Assembly (NCBI RefSeq): GCF_000213055.1
Contig: NZ_CM001165.1
Location: 3,025,945 to 3,089,944 of the forward strand
Direction: 5' to 3'
Source: Streptomyces sp. Tu6071
GTDB taxonomy: Bacteria > Actinomycetota > Actinomycetes > Streptomycetales > Streptomycetaceae
DNA: 64,000 bases
Shown one piece after another: positions 15,393-25,368 of this stretch. Numbering within the stretch: the stretch's first letter is position 1; every line of letters starts with the position of its first letter. The translations under genes were made by a program, and so were the position numbers. Below the pieces are notes generated by a model, which made no database searches, had not been told where the DNA came from, and saw only the letters and a program-made list of their open reading frames with translations.

Positions 15393-15881
15393 ATGGCCGA
15401 CTCCAGTTTCGACATCGTCTCGAAGGTCGAGCGGCAGGAGGTCGACAACGCCCTCAACCAGGCCGCCAAGGAGATCTCGCAGCGCTACGACTTCAAGGGC
15501 GTGGGCGCGTCGATCGCGTGGTCGGGCGAGAAGATCCTCATGGAGGCGAACTCCGAGGAGCGCGTGAAGGCGATCCTGGACGTCTTCCAGTCCAAGCTGG
15601 TGAAGCGGGGCATCTCGCTGAAGTCGCTGGACGCGGGCGAGCCGCAGATCTCCGGCAAGGAGTACAAGCTCTTCGCCTCCGTCGAGGAAGGCATCTCGCA
15701 GGACAACGCCAAGAAGGTCGCGAAGATCATCCGCGACGAGGGTCCCAAGGGCATCAAGGCCCAGGTCCAGGGCGATGAGCTGCGGGTCTCCTCGAAGAGC
15801 CGCGACGACCTCCAGTCCGTCATCGCCCTGCTGAAGGGCAAGGACTTCGACTTCGCGCTCCAGTTCGTCAACTACCGGTAG
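15393..15881 (+). CDS. yajQ: YajQ family nucleotide-binding protein
   Basis: 162 residues, full length: [76 protein letters not shown] and [12 protein letters not shown]. YajQ proteins bind nucleotides (cyclic di-GMP in Xanthomonas) or tRNA; the role here is unknown. The ATG is at 15393 with AAGGAG about 12 bp upstream; an in-frame upstream start would add 24 unrelated residues. It lies beside the broken tRNA-Tyr. Confidence 0.95.
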   Translation: MADSSFDIVSKVERQEVDNALNQAAKEISQRYDFKGVGASIAWSGEKILMEANSEERVKAILDVFQSKLVKRGISLKSLDAGEPQISGKEYKLFASVEEGISQDNAKKVAKIIRDEGPKGIKAQVQGDELRVSSKSRDDLQSVIALLKGKDFDFALQFVNYR

Positions 15882-15896
15882 GCGACGGGCGCGGGT

Positions 15897-15947
15897 GGTA
15901 CGGGTGAGGGGCGGCGCACACGCGGTGCGCCGCCCCTCACCCGTACC
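15897..15947. terminator. Bidirectional terminator between yajQ and GlsB-like gene
   Basis: A 23-bp perfect stem (15897-15919 with 15925-15947) around a 5-nt loop. It separates two convergent genes, so it can serve both. Confidence 0.9.
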
Positions 15948-15974
15948 GCCCCGCGCCCGTACCGGGCCCCCGGC

Positions 15975-16241
15975 TCAGTCCCGCGAGTTGCCGAAGATCA
16001 GGCGGTAGCCGATGAGGAGGACGAGGGAGCCGCCGACCGCCGAGATCCAGGTGGGCAAATCGTAGAAGTCCTTCGAGATCGGGTGGTCCAGGAAGCGGGA
16101 CGAGATCCAGCCGCCGAGGAAGGCACCGACGATGCCGATGAGGGTCGTGCCGACGAGGCCGCCCGGGTCGCGGCCCGGGAGGAGGATCTTCGCGACCGCT
16201 CCCGCCAGGAGGCCGAGGATGATCCAGCTGATGATGCCCAT
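15975..16241 (-). CDS. GlsB/YeaQ/YmgE family small membrane protein
   Basis: 88 residues with three hydrophobic stretches. MGIISWIILGLLAGAVAKIL, PGRDPGGLVGTTLIGIVGAF and WISAVGGSLVLLIGYRLIFG match the transglycosylase-associated family of stress-induced membrane proteins. Function is not known beyond association with envelope stress. ATG 16239-16241. Confidence 0.9.
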   Translation of the reverse strand: MGIISWIILGLLAGAVAKILLPGRDPGGLVGTTLIGIVGAFLGGWISSRFLDHPISKDFYDLPTWISAVGGSLVLLIGYRLIFGNSRD

Positions 16242-16485
16242 GTGCGTCCCACTCCTGATCGTTTTGCTTTCGGGGGGCTCTACCCATGGGGACGTACGTG
16301 ATCACCTGCGAGGTTGACCCGAAGGTGTCACGGTCGTGTCACCGGCCGCGCGCCCGCTTCCCGATCGCGCAACAAAGCAGGCGCGCGGCGCTTGGCGGCG
16401 TCCTCACCGTTGGTAGAGGTGGGGAGAAGACCCCGGACCCGGAACGGATGCGGCACGGACGCGTCAGCGACGAAAGGCGACCCTC

Positions 16486-16908
16486 GTGAAACTGCTCAAT
16501 CTCGTGCTCAACCTGCTGTGGCTGATCTTCTGCGGCATCTGGATGGCCCTCGGCTATCTGCTCGCGGGGCTCATCTGCTGCGTCTTCATCATCACGATCC
16601 CGTTCGGGATCGCCAGCTTCCGCATCGCGGGCTACGTGCTGTGGCCCTTCGGGCGCACCACGGTCGAGCGCCCGGACGCGGGGGCGCCCTCCTTCGTCGG
16701 CAACGTGATCTGGGTGGTCTTCGCCGGCTGGTGGCTGGCGCTCGGTCACCTGCTGACGAGCATCCCGCTCTTCGTCTCGATCATCGGCATCCCCTTCGGG
16801 TGGGCGAACCTCAAGCTCATCCCGATCTCGCTCATGCCGCTCGGGCGCGAGGTCGTCCCGAGCGACCAGCCCTTCGCGGCGCGTCCGGGCGAGGCACGGA
16901 GCTGGTGA
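16486..16908 (+). CDS. YccF domain-containing membrane protein
   Basis: 140 residues with two copies of the YccF repeat: LNLVLNLLWLIFCGIWMALG with IITIPFGIASFRIAGYVLWP, and IWVVFAGWWLALGHLL with IIGIPFGWANLKLIPISLMP. About four membrane helices. Function unknown. The start is GTG at 16486. The gene ends Ser-Trp-stop, and the TGGTGA around the stop is the beginning of a minisatellite. Confidence 0.88.
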   Translation: MKLLNLVLNLLWLIFCGIWMALGYLLAGLICCVFIITIPFGIASFRIAGYVLWPFGRTTVERPDAGAPSFVGNVIWVVFAGWWLALGHLLTSIPLFVSIIGIPFGWANLKLIPISLMPLGREVVPSDQPFAARPGEARSW

Positions 16909-17012
16909 CGCGCGCCGGGTCGGGGACATACGCCGGGCCGGTGACGCGCGCCAAGGCGGGGACACACGCCGGGCCGGTGACAGACGCCAGGCCGGTGACG
17001 CGCCCGGCGGTG
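16904..17012. repeat. Minisatellite starting at the stop codon of the YccF gene
   Basis: Units of 36, 36, 18 and about 18 bp (16904, 16940, 16976, 16994), each starting GGTGAC and containing ACGCC or GCGCC. The first unit includes the TGA stop (16906-16908) of the upstream gene, and the array fills the space to the htpX stop. Confidence 0.8.
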
Positions 17013-17019
17013 GCGGCTG

Positions 17020-17892
17020 TCAGGGGCGCTGGTCGCCGCCGCCCGCCATCCGCTCCAGGCGCTGGATGCGCTCCGCCATCGGCGGGTGCGTGGAGAACAT
17101 GCTCGTCAGCCCCTGGCCGGGACGGAAGGGGTTGGCGATCATCATGTGGCTCGCCGTCTCGATGCGCGGCTCGGAGGGCAGCGGGAGCTGCTTCGTGCCC
17201 GCGTCGAGCTTGCGGAGCGCGGAGGCGAGGGCGAGCGGGTCGCCGGTGAGCTGAGCCCCGGAGGCGTCCGCCTGGTACTCGCGGGAGCGGCTGATGGCGA
17301 GCTGGATGAGCGAGGCGGCGAGCGGGCCGAGGAGCATCGTCAGGAGCAGCCCGACGAGCCCGGGGCCCTCGTCGTCGTCCGAACGGCCGATCGGGATCAG
17401 CCAGGCGAAGTTGACCAGGAACATGATCACGGAGGCGAGGGCGCCCGCGACCGAGGAGATGAGGATGTCCCGGTTGTAGACGTGGCTCAGCTCATGCCCG
17501 AGGACCCCGCGCAGCTCGCGCTCGTCGAGGATGCGCAGGATGCCGTCGGTGCAGCACACGGCGGCGTTGCGCGGGTTGCGCCCGGTGGCGAAGGCGTTGG
17601 GGGCCTCGGTGGGCGAGATGTACAGGCGCGGCATGGGCTGGCGGGCCTCGGTGGACAGCTCACGCACGATCCGGTAGAGCCCGGGGGCCTCGAACTCGCT
17701 GACGGGCCTGGCCCGCATGGCGCGCAGCGCGAGCTTGTCGCTGTTCCAGTACGCGTAGGCGTTCGTGCCGATCGCGACGAGGAGCGCGATGATCAGCCCC
17801 GTCCGGCCGAAGAAGGAGCCGATGACGAGGATGAGCGCGGACAGGCCCCCGAGAAGGACAGCGGTCTTCAAGCCATTGTGCCGACGGTGCAC
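17020..17892 (-). CDS. htpX: Zinc metalloprotease HtpX homologue
   Basis: 290 residues. Two N-terminal membrane helices ([20 protein letters not shown] and [20 protein letters not shown]), the zinc motif [11 protein letters not shown] (HExxH), two further helices, and [11 protein letters not shown] carrying the third ligand Glu. It is a membrane M48B protease that degrades damaged membrane proteins in the heat/envelope response. The start is GTG 17890-17892 behind GGAGGG; the frame stays open upstream to 17970 without family similarity. It lies 169 bp downstream of the nuo operon on the same strand. Confidence 0.94.
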   Translation of the reverse strand: MHRRHNGLKTAVLLGGLSALILVIGSFFGRTGLIIALLVAIGTNAYAYWNSDKLALRAMRARPVSEFEAPGLYRIVRELSTEARQPMPRLYISPTEAPNAFATGRNPRNAAVCCTDGILRILDERELRGVLGHELSHVYNRDILISSVAGALASVIMFLVNFAWLIPIGRSDDDEGPGLVGLLLTMLLGPLAASLIQLAISRSREYQADASGAQLTGDPLALASALRKLDAGTKQLPLPSEPRIETASHMMIANPFRPGQGLTSMFSTHPPMAERIQRLERMAGGGDQRP

Positions 17893-18061
17893 GGTACGCC
17901 CTCCAAGTCGTGCGGCGGGGGAACCCTTCCTGGCGCTTCCAGCGGTCAGCGCCCGGTGGACCTGGGTCAAGTGGACCCTTCGTTACTGGTCAACGCCAGG
18001 CGAGCGGCTCAGGTTCCCCGGTCGGCGGGGGCGCGGCTGTCGTCCGTACGGGTGAGGTGGC

Positions 18062-19663
18062 TCAGAAGAGCTTGACGTCCGCGAGGCGGAGGATCAGCTG
18101 CGGGGCCGCCGAGAGGGCGACGGCGAGGAGGCCGCAGAGGCCCAGGGCGGTCACGAGGGCGAGGGGGCGGCGGGTGGGCGCCTCTGCGGACGCCTTCTCG
18201 CGTACGGCCGTGGCGGTCCCGGCTGTGACGGTCCCGGCCGTGTCGGTCCCGCCTCCGGCTGCCGGTAGGTCCCGCGTGTCCGGTGCGGCGTTCCGAGCCG
18301 CGTCCGTGGCCGGTTCCGGTGTCGTACGGAAGAGGGACGCCGTCCAGCGGAGGTAGTAGACGAGAGCGATCGCGACGTTGACGGCCGTGACGACCGCGAG
18401 CCAGCCGAGGCCCGCGTCGATCGCGGCCTCGAAGACGGCGAGCTTCGCGAAGAGGCCCGCGAGGCCCGGCGGGAGTCCGGCGAGGCACAGGAGGAAGAAG
18501 GCGAGGAGGAGGGCGAGCGCGGGGTTGCGCGCGTACAGGCCCCGGAAGTCGGCGAGGCGTCCGCGCGCGAGGAGGGCCACGGCGGCGAACGAGCCGAGGT
18601 TGACCGCCGCGTACATGAGCGCGTAGGCGAGCGTCGCGCCGAGCGCGTGCGCCGGGCGGTCCGTGTACGCGGCCGAGGCGAGCGGGACGAGCAGGTAGCC
18701 GGCCTGGCCGATCGAGGACCACGCGAGGAGGCGCACGGCGCTGAAGGAGCGCGTGGGGTCCTGGCGGAGCGCCGCGGCGTTGCCGATCGTCATCGTGAGC
18801 GCCGCGAGGACCGCGAGGGCGGGGCCCCAGACGTTCCCGTACGAGGGGAAGGCGCGCACGGTGACGAGCGCGAGGCCCGAGAAGCCGACCGCCTTGCCGA
18901 CCACGGAGAGGTACGCGGCGACCGGGAGCGGGGCGCCCGTGTAGGTGTCGGGGACCCAGAAGTGGAAGGGGACGGCCGCGGTCTTGAAGGCGAAGCCGAC
19001 GAGGGTGAGGACGACGCCGACGCGGGCGAGGGTGCGGAGCTGGGGGTCGACGTCGCCGAGGGCCGCCGCGATCGCGTCGAGGTGGACGCTGCCCGTGCTC
19101 GCGTAGACGAAGGCCGTGCCGAGAAGGGTCACGGCGGTCGCGGTGACGGAGGAGAGGAAGAACTTGAGGGCCGCTTCGGCGGAGCGGCGCTCGCCGTGGC
19201 GCAGGCCGACGAGCGCGAAGGACGGGAGCGTCGCGACCTCCAGGGCGACGATGAGCGTCGCGAGGTCGCGCGCGGCGGGGAGCAGCGCCGCCCCGGCGGC
19301 GGAGGAGAGCAGCAGGAACCAGTACTCGCCCGCCGGGAGGCGCTGCGCGCGCACGGCGCCGAAGGAGAGGAGCGCGGTGAGGAGCGCGCCGCCGAGGACG
19401 AGGAGCTGCACGGTGAGCGCGAAGTGGTCCGCGCGGTAACCGCACCCGGCCTTCTCGACGCAGAAGGTCGCGCGGTCGCCGTCGAGGAGCGGGAGGAGGC
19501 TCAGGAGGGCGAGCGCGAGGCCCGCGACGGCACCGGCCCCGAGGAGGGGTTTGCGCGCCTCGGGGAGGAAGAGGTCGGCGACGAGGAGGACGAGCGCGAC
19601 GACGGCGGTGAGCGCGGGCGGGGCGATGGCGAGCCAGTCGACGGACTGCACGAGGGTGGTCAT
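18062..19663 (-). CDS. nuoN: NADH-quinone oxidoreductase subunit N (cluster lacking nuoDEFG)
   Basis: 533 residues, about 14 membrane helices, an antiporter-like proton-pumping subunit. Seen: ATLIVALEVATLPSFALVG (conserved Glu in TM5), FAFKTAAVPFHFWVPDTYTG (pumping Lys region), LLAWSSIGQAGYLLVPL and FLLCLAGLPPGLAGLFAKLA. A low-complexity Ala/Thr segment of about 50 residues interrupts the region before the last helix. The ATG overlaps the nuoM stop by 4 bp. It is the last gene of the operon. Confidence 0.94.
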   Translation of the reverse strand: MTTLVQSVDWLAIAPPALTAVVALVLLVADLFLPEARKPLLGAGAVAGLALALLSLLPLLDGDRATFCVEKAGCGYRADHFALTVQLLVLGGALLTALLSFGAVRAQRLPAGEYWFLLLSSAAGAALLPAARDLATLIVALEVATLPSFALVGLRHGERRSAEAALKFFLSSVTATAVTLLGTAFVYASTGSVHLDAIAAALGDVDPQLRTLARVGVVLTLVGFAFKTAAVPFHFWVPDTYTGAPLPVAAYLSVVGKAVGFSGLALVTVRAFPSYGNVWGPALAVLAALTMTIGNAAALRQDPTRSFSAVRLLAWSSIGQAGYLLVPLASAAYTDRPAHALGATLAYALMYAAVNLGSFAAVALLARGRLADFRGLYARNPALALLLAFFLLCLAGLPPGLAGLFAKLAVFEAAIDAGLGWLAVVTAVNVAIALVYYLRWTASLFRTTPEPATDAARNAAPDTRDLPAAGGGTDTAGTVTAGTATAVREKASAEAPTRRPLALVTALGLCGLLAVALSAAPQLILRLADVKLF

Positions 19664-21549
19664 GCCGCGCCTCCGGTGAGCAGCTTGTGGACGGCCGGGT
19701 CGCTGAGGCCGATGAGGAGCGCGGGCCAGAGCCCGGCGAGGACGGTGAGGGCGACGAGCGGCGTCCAGGCGACCGCCTCGGGGGCGCTCAGCTCGGGGAA
19801 GGGGCGCTCGGCGAGGGCGGGCGGCTCGTAGGGCGCGGCGGGGGTCGGCGGGGTGTCGAGGAGGAGGGGCGCGGGCTCGTCCGCACCGCGTGCGGGGACG
19901 GGCGCGGTGGCGGGCGCGGCCTTCTCGGCGTGCGCGGGACCGGGGTCCTCCCCCAGGGAGGAATTCACCGGAAGGAGGGAATTGTCCCGGAGGGGGGCCG
20001 GGCCCATGCACAGGCGGCGGACGACGAGGAGCAGGTACGCGGCGGTGAGGAGCGTGCCGAACCCGGCCACGGCCATGCAGGTCAGGTACGTGGCGCGGGG
20101 GAGGCCGCTCGCCGGGTCGAAGGCCCCGTACATCGTGAGCATCTCGCCCCAGAAGCCCGCGAGGCCCGGGAGGCCGAGCGAGGCGACGGCTGCGAAGGCG
20201 AGCAGGACGGCGTAGCGCGGGGCGCGGCCGTAGAGCGCCGCTCCCGCGGAGCCGCTGAGGCGGTCGAGGACGGAGGTGCCCGCGCGGTCCTTGACGCCGC
20301 CGACGAGGAAGAACAGCAGGCCGGTGATGAGGCCGTGGGCGATGTTCGCGAAGAGCGCGCCGTTGAGGCCCTGCGGGGTCATGCTCGCGATGCCGAGCAG
20401 GACGAAGCCCATGTGGCCCACCGACGAGTACGCGACGAGGCGCTTGAGGTCGCCGCCCGAGCCGCGCCGGACGAGCTGGAGGCACGCGAGCGAGCCCCAC
20501 ACGATGCCTGCCGCCGCGAGGACCGCGAGCCAGGGCGCGAAGACCTTCATGCCCTCGGGCGCGACGGGGATCGCGACGCGGACGAAGCCGTACGTGCCCA
20601 TCTTCAGCAGGACCCCGGCGAGCATGACCGAACCTGCCGTGGGAGCGGCGGTGTGCGCGGCGGGCAGCCAGCTGTGCAGCGGCCACATCGGGGACTTGAC
20701 CGCGAGGCCCAGACCGATCGCCAGAACGGCCGTGACCTGCACGGACTTGCTGAGACCTGAGCCGTTGTCAGTGGCGAGTGCCACCATGTCGAACGTGCCC
20801 GCCCTCAGGCCGATCAGAAGCAGCCCGAGGAGCATGACGGCGGAGCCGACCAGGGTGAAGAGGATGAACTTCCAGGCGGCCTGTTCCCGCTTGGCGCCGC
20901 CCCAGCGGGCGATGAGGAAGTACATCGGGACCAGGACGGTCTCAAAGGCGACGAAGAAGAGCACGAGGTCGAGCACGGCGAAGGCGGCGAGCGCGCCGCC
21001 TTCGAGCAGCAGCAGCAGCGCCACGAAGGCGCGGGGGGTGCCGCCCTTGGGCGGCCGGAAGTAGCTGTGCAGGGCACAGAGGAAGGTGAGGAGGGCGGTG
21101 AGGACGAGGAGGGGCAGCGAGATGCCGTCGACGCCGAGGTGGAAGCGGATGTCGTACGCGGCGATCCAGCTCACGTCCGTGCTCGCCTGGATGTGGGCGG
21201 CCCGGTCGCGGTCGAAGCCGAGGGCGAGGAGCAGCGCGGCGACGAGGATCACGGCGGAGACGGTGACGCCGTGGCGCAGCACGGCCTGCTCGGGGCCGCG
21301 ACCGCGCAGTCCGGGCGGGGCGGGGAGGAGGGCCGCGACGGCGCCGACGAGGGGGCCGAGGACGACGAGCAGGAGCAGGACGGACTGGACGGTGTCGCCG
21401 AGGCCGAGGAGGGCGCCGCTCGCGAGGTCGGCCGGGGCGCCCGCGAGGTGGCTCGTGCCCGCGGGGGCGGGCGGGGTGCCCGCGATACCGGGGGCGCTCG
21501 CGCTTGCCCGGAGTGCGTGCGGCGCGAGGGCGCCGAGGAGGTGGGCCAC
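19660..21549 (-). CDS. nuoM: NADH-quinone oxidoreductase subunit M
   Basis: 629 residues, longer than usual (about 500-530). Core motifs: FFVAFETVLVPMYFLI, GLAVKSPMWPLHSWLPAAHT, SVGHMGFVLLGIASMT and LGLPGLAGFWGEMLTMYGAF. Extra length comes from an N-terminal Ala/Pro segment (residues 1-45) and a Pro/Ala insertion of roughly 70 residues before the last helix (with PAPLLLDTPPTPAAPYEPP). It forms part of the proton-pumping membrane arm. It lies 3 bp from the nuoL stop. Confidence 0.94.
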   Translation of the reverse strand: MAHLLGALAPHALRASASAPGIAGTPPAPAGTSHLAGAPADLASGALLGLGDTVQSVLLLLVVLGPLVGAVAALLPAPPGLRGRGPEQAVLRHGVTVSAVILVAALLLALGFDRDRAAHIQASTDVSWIAAYDIRFHLGVDGISLPLLVLTALLTFLCALHSYFRPPKGGTPRAFVALLLLLEGGALAAFAVLDLVLFFVAFETVLVPMYFLIARWGGAKREQAAWKFILFTLVGSAVMLLGLLLIGLRAGTFDMVALATDNGSGLSKSVQVTAVLAIGLGLAVKSPMWPLHSWLPAAHTAAPTAGSVMLAGVLLKMGTYGFVRVAIPVAPEGMKVFAPWLAVLAAAGIVWGSLACLQLVRRGSGGDLKRLVAYSSVGHMGFVLLGIASMTPQGLNGALFANIAHGLITGLLFFLVGGVKDRAGTSVLDRLSGSAGAALYGRAPRYAVLLAFAAVASLGLPGLAGFWGEMLTMYGAFDPASGLPRATYLTCMAVAGFGTLLTAAYLLLVVRRLCMGPAPLRDNSLLPVNSSLGEDPGPAHAEKAAPATAPVPARGADEPAPLLLDTPPTPAAPYEPPALAERPFPELSAPEAVAWTPLVALTVLAGLWPALLIGLSDPAVHKLLTGGAA

Positions 21550-21552
21550 GGT

Positions 21553-23619
21553 TCAGGCTCCCGCCGCGTAGAGGACGACCGCGCAGGTCAGGAGGGCGGC
21601 TGCGGCGATCAGCGCGCCCAGGTACGTCTGGATGTTGCCGGTCTGGGCGCGCCGTGCGGCGGCGCCCAGGAGCTTGGGGAGTGCGGCGGCGGCGCGGACG
21701 TAGGTGTCGACGACGGCCGTGTCCAGGAAGCGGACGAGCTTGGCGCCTGCCCGGACGGGGGTGACGGCGAGCGCGCTGTGGAGCCGGTCGAGGTGGAAGC
21801 CGGTGGCCGCGTGGCGGTGGAGGCCGCCGAGGAGGAGGCGGCCCGGGTCGGCGGGGTCCTCGGTGCCGCCGGGGGCGCCGTAGGCGGCGGGGCGGCTCGC
21901 GATGGCCTGGGCCTCGGTGCGGCCCGCGTCGCCCTCGGGGTCGGCGGCGACGGCGCCGAGCGGGTAGCGCGCGGCGAGGGCCTTGGTGTGGCGCCAGGCG
22001 GCGTAGGTGAGGAGGCCGCCGACGAGGGCGACGCCGGTGCCGAGGACGGAGGTGGTGAGCGTCGGCGCGAGGTCGCGGCCGTCGAACCAGTCGGGGAGGG
22101 CCCAGGCGGTGAGGCCGAAGAGGAAGGTGGGGATCGCGAGGAGCCAGAGGACGGCGTTCATGACGCGGGGGGTCCCGGGGTGGCCGTGGGCGGGGGCGGA
22201 CGCGGTGGCCTCGCGGGCGACCCCTGAGGCTGCGGAGGCTTCGGCGGCCTCGCGCGCTTCGGCGGCTTCGGGTGTCTCGCGTGCGCCCAGGAGGAGCCAC
22301 AAGCGGGTCGCGTAGGCGCCGGTGAGGAGGGCGGTGGCGAGTCCGGCGACGAGGACGAGCCAGCCGGCGGCGGTGGGGATGCCGTGGGCGTGCCCGGTGG
22401 CGGCGTGCTCGGCGGCGCCGAGCACGGCCTCCTTGGAGAAGAAGCCGGTGAACGGGGGGATCGCGGCGAGCGCGAGGAGCGCGACCGTCATCGTCCAGTA
22501 GGCGTCGAGGACGGCGCGGCGCAGGCCCGGCATCCGGGACATGGCCGCGAGCGAGTTCGTCCCCGCGGCGTGGATGACGACGCCCGCCGCGAGGAAGAGG
22601 AGCGCCTTGAAGGCGCCGTGCGAGAGGAGGTGGAAGACGGCGGCGCCCCGGTCGCCGACGGCGAGGGCGCCGGTCATGTAGCCGAGCTGGCCCGCGGTCG
22701 AGTAGGCGAGGACGCGCTTGATGTCGTCCTGGGCGAGCGCGGCGAGCCCGGAGCCGACCATCGTCACGGCGGCGAGGACGGCGAGGACGACGAGCGCGGC
22801 GGCGGAGGAGGTGAAGACGGGCAGGAGGCGGGCGACGAGGTAGACCCCGGCGGCGACCATCGTCGCCGCGTGGATGAGCGCGGAGACGGGCGTGGGCCCG
22901 GCCATCGCGTCGGGGAGCCACGTGTGCAGCGGGAACTGCGCGGACTTGCCGACGACGCCGCACAGCAGGAGCAGCGCGATGAGCGTGGGGTGGTCGAGCC
23001 CGCCGTGGGTGACGGCGTGCAGGACCTCGGTGATGCGGAAGGAGCCGGTGTCGGCGGCGAGCGCGAAGAGGCCGAAGAGGAAGGGGACGTCGCCGAGCTT
23101 GGTGACGAGGAACGCCTTGAGCGAGGCGGAGCGGGCCTCGGGGGTCTCCCAGTAGTGCCCGATGAGGAAGTACGAGCAGATGCCCATGACCTCCCAGCCG
23201 ACGAGCAGCACCATGAGGTCGCCGGAGTAGACGACGAGGAGCATCGCGGAGGTGAAGAGCGAGACGAGCGCGGCGTACGAGGAGTAGCGGGGGTCCTCGC
23301 GGAGGTAGCCGGTCGAGTAGAGCTGCACGCACGTCGAGACGACGGTGACGAGGACCGCGACGAGGACGGCGAAGCCGTCGAGGTGGAGGGCGAGGTCGAC
23401 GGGGGCGGCGCCGGTCGGGGTGAGCCGGGTCGCGGCGTCGATCGTCGCGCCGCCGCCCTGGCGGACGGCGACGAGGACGGCGAGCACGGCGCTCGCGGCG
23501 GCGGGCAGGACGGCGAGGGGGCGTACGAGCCCCGCGGCACCGCGCCCGATGAGCAGCCCGGCGATCCCGCCGAGGAACGGCAGGAGGGGGACGAGAACGG
23601 CGAGGGTCGTGGTGTTCAC
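21553..23619 (-). CDS. nuoL: NADH-quinone oxidoreductase subunit L
   Basis: 688 residues, the distal antiporter-like subunit. Seen: [78 protein letters not shown] and [13 protein letters not shown] Glu/Ala segment ([14 protein letters not shown]) is inserted in a cytoplasmic loop, and a long C-terminal lateral-helix region with a final TM helix follows. The ATG overlaps the nuoK stop. Confidence 0.95.
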   Translation of the reverse strand: MNTTTLAVLVPLLPFLGGIAGLLIGRGAAGLVRPLAVLPAAASAVLAVLVAVRQGGGATIDAATRLTPTGAAPVDLALHLDGFAVLVAVLVTVVSTCVQLYSTGYLREDPRYSSYAALVSLFTSAMLLVVYSGDLMVLLVGWEVMGICSYFLIGHYWETPEARSASLKAFLVTKLGDVPFLFGLFALAADTGSFRITEVLHAVTHGGLDHPTLIALLLLCGVVGKSAQFPLHTWLPDAMAGPTPVSALIHAATMVAAGVYLVARLLPVFTSSAAALVVLAVLAAVTMVGSGLAALAQDDIKRVLAYSTAGQLGYMTGALAVGDRGAAVFHLLSHGAFKALLFLAAGVVIHAAGTNSLAAMSRMPGLRRAVLDAYWTMTVALLALAAIPPFTGFFSKEAVLGAAEHAATGHAHGIPTAAGWLVLVAGLATALLTGAYATRLWLLLGARETPEAAEAREAAEASAASGVAREATASAPAHGHPGTPRVMNAVLWLLAIPTFLFGLTAWALPDWFDGRDLAPTLTTSVLGTGVALVGGLLTYAAWRHTKALAARYPLGAVAADPEGDAGRTEAQAIASRPAAYGAPGGTEDPADPGRLLLGGLHRHAATGFHLDRLHSALAVTPVRAGAKLVRFLDTAVVDTYVRAAAALPKLLGAAARRAQTGNIQTYLGALIAAAALLTCAVVLYAAGA

Positions 23620-24014
23620 GCGGCTGCTCCGGGGGTGCGCGTGCCGGGGGCGGCCGGGTCCGTGCTGCCGGGACCTTCGGGGGCCCCGGGGTCCTCGGGG
23701 CCGTACGGGGGCTCGGCGGTGTCGCGCAGGGCGTCGACGGCGATCGTGCCCCTCGCGCGGTACACGGCGAGGACGACGGCGAGACCGATGCCGATCTCGG
23801 CGGCGGCGATCGCGATGGTGAAGAGGGTGAGCGCCTGGCCCGCGTGGAGGGTGTCGCGGAGCCAGACGTCGAAGGCGACGAGGTCGAGGTTGACGGCGTT
23901 GAGCATCAGCTCGACGGACATCAGCACGAGGATCGCGTTGCGCCGCGCGAGCACCCCGTACACCCCGGTGCAGAAGAGGAGGGCCGAGAGCACGGCCGGA
24001 TAGACGAGATGCAT
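23616..24014 (-). CDS. nuoK: NADH-quinone oxidoreductase subunit K
   Basis: 132 residues: three membrane helices with [37 protein letters not shown] (conserved Glu of the proton path) and [19 protein letters not shown] (second Glu). A hydrophilic tail of about 35 residues ([20 protein letters not shown]) exceeds the usual roughly 100-residue length. The ATG shares bases with the nuoJ stop. Confidence 0.95.
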   Translation of the reverse strand: MHLVYPAVLSALLFCTGVYGVLARRNAILVLMSVELMLNAVNLDLVAFDVWLRDTLHAGQALTLFTIAIAAAEIGIGLAVVLAVYRARGTIAVDALRDTAEPPYGPEDPGAPEGPGSTDPAAPGTRTPGAAA

Positions 24015-24793
24015 CAGCGCGACTCCTCCGGACGCGGGGCCTGCGGCGGCGTGTCCGTCCCCGTGGGCGAGGTACCCGTGGGCGAGGTACCCGTGGGCGA
24101 GGTACCCGCCGCCTTGCGTGACGTGCCCGTACGGAACGTCCCGGCCCCCGTACGCGAGGTCCCCGCCCCCCGCGCCGTCCCCGCCCTCGTGCGCGGGCGC
24201 GGCTTCGGCTTGCGCGGCGGGGTGCCGCCGTCGTCGCGCCTGCGGGAGAGGACGATCGCGCCGACCAGGGCGGCGAGGAGGAGGACCGAGAGGGCTTCGA
24301 AGGGGAGGACCCAGTGGCGGAAGAGGAAGGCTCCCGTGACGGCCGTGGTGCCCTGCGGGTGTGCGCCGTCGAGGTGGATGTACGTCGTGCGGAAGGCGTC
24401 CGTGACGACCCAGACGAGGCCCGCCGCGGCCAGGAGCGCGACGGCGGCGGCGAGCGGGCGGTTCCTGGAGTCGGCGTCGTCGGAGCGGCCGATCGGGGCG
24501 CGCGTCAGCATGAGGCCGAAGAGGAGCAGGACGACGACCGAGCCCACATAGATGAGGACCTGCACCCACGCGATGAACTCCGCCGTGAGCAGCAGGTACT
24601 CGACCGCGAGGCCGCCGAGCGTCACGACGAGCCACAGCGCGGCGTGCACGAGCTGCTTCGTCGTGACGGTGACGAGCGCGGCGCCGAAGGTCAGCAGGCC
24701 GAAGAGGACGAAGGCGATCTCGACGCCGGTCGGGGAGAGGAAGCCCTGCGGGGCGGTGCCCGTCGCGGGCGCTGCGGCCAGGAGCGTGATCAC
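24014..24793 (-). CDS. nuoJ: NADH-quinone oxidoreductase subunit J
   Basis: 259 residues: [60 protein letters not shown] and [20 protein letters not shown] are the family's helices. After the last helix comes a disordered tail of about 85 residues rich in Arg, Thr, Pro and Gly that includes tandem GTSPT units coded by a 15-bp DNA repeat. Overlaps nuoI by 4 bp. Confidence 0.93.
   Translation of the reverse strand: MITLLAAAPATGTAPQGFLSPTGVEIAFVLFGLLTFGAALVTVTTKQLVHAALWLVVTLGGLAVEYLLLTAEFIAWVQVLIYVGSVVVLLLFGLMLTRAPIGRSDDADSRNRPLAAAVALLAAAGLVWVVTDAFRTTYIHLDGAHPQGTTAVTGAFLFRHWVLPFEALSVLLLAALVGAIVLSRRRDDGGTPPRKPKPRPRTRAGTARGAGTSRTGAGTFRTGTSRKAAGTSPTGTSPTGTSPTGTDTPPQAPRPEESR
24063..24107 (-). repeat. 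15-bp tandem repeat inside nuoJ tail
   Basis: Three identical copies of GTGGGCGAGGTACCC (24063-24077, 24078-24092, 24093-24107), each in frame. It encodes the GTSPT-type repeats at the C-terminus of NuoJ and could vary in number between strains without breaking the frame. Confidence 0.9.
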
Positions 24794-25368
24794 GGGCGCG
24801 GCTCCTCACCCGTCGCGGGGTGCGCGCCCCCGGACCGTACCGGCGCGGCGGACTCCGCCTTCTCGGCGGCCTTGCGCGCCGCCACCAGTTCCTTCGGCTC
24901 CTCCGCCGCCGGGTCCACGGCCGGGGGCTCGGGGACCGTCCACATCCACTCGCGGAGCTTGTCGCGCTCGTGCGTGAGCTCGTGGATGTCCGTCTCCGCG
25001 TACTCGAACTCGGGGGACCAGAACAGCGCGTCGAAGGGGCAGACCTCGATGCAGATGCCGCAGTACATACAGAGCGAGAAATCGATGGCGAAGCGGTCGA
25101 GGACGTTGCGGCTGCGCTCGCGCCCGCCGGGCGCGGCCGGGGGCACCGTCTCCTTGTGCGAGTCGATGTAGATGCACCAGTCGGGGCACTCGCGCGCGCA
25201 CAGCATGCAGACCGTGCAGTTCTCCTCGAAGAGCCCGATGACGCCCCGGCTGCGCGGGGGCAGCGGCGGGAGCGTGTCGGGGTACTGCGCGGTGACGGAC
25301 TTGCGCGTCATCGTGCGGAGGGTGACGGCGAGGCCCTTGGCCAGACCCGTGCCGGGAATCGGGGGCAT
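24790..25368 (-). CDS. nuoI: NADH-quinone oxidoreductase subunit I (two 4Fe-4S clusters)
   Basis: 192 residues. Two ferredoxin motifs, [12 protein letters not shown] and [12 protein letters not shown], ligate clusters N6a and N6b, which pass electrons towards NuoB. The N-terminal [20 protein letters not shown] is the membrane-associated helix. A charged C-terminal tail (about residues 150-192) is extra. In an operon with no NADH-oxidising module this is the obvious electron entry site, for example from reduced ferredoxin (inference). Confidence 0.95.
   Translation of the reverse strand: MPPIPGTGLAKGLAVTLRTMTRKSVTAQYPDTLPPLPPRSRGVIGLFEENCTVCMLCARECPDWCIYIDSHKETVPPAAPGGRERSRNVLDRFAIDFSLCMYCGICIEVCPFDALFWSPEFEYAETDIHELTHERDKLREWMWTVPEPPAVDPAAEEPKELVAARKAAEKAESAAPVRSGGAHPATGEEPRP

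Noticed and set aside
18062..20686. An N-terminally extended NuoN of 874 residues
   Set aside because: The extra part is an out-of-frame reading of nuoM; the ATG at 19663 with the 4-bp overlap is the normal coupled start.
22384..24003. 539-codon plus-strand frame opposite nuoL and nuoK
   Set aside because: Gly/Glu/Asp-rich shadow of membrane-protein genes; no ribosome binding site.
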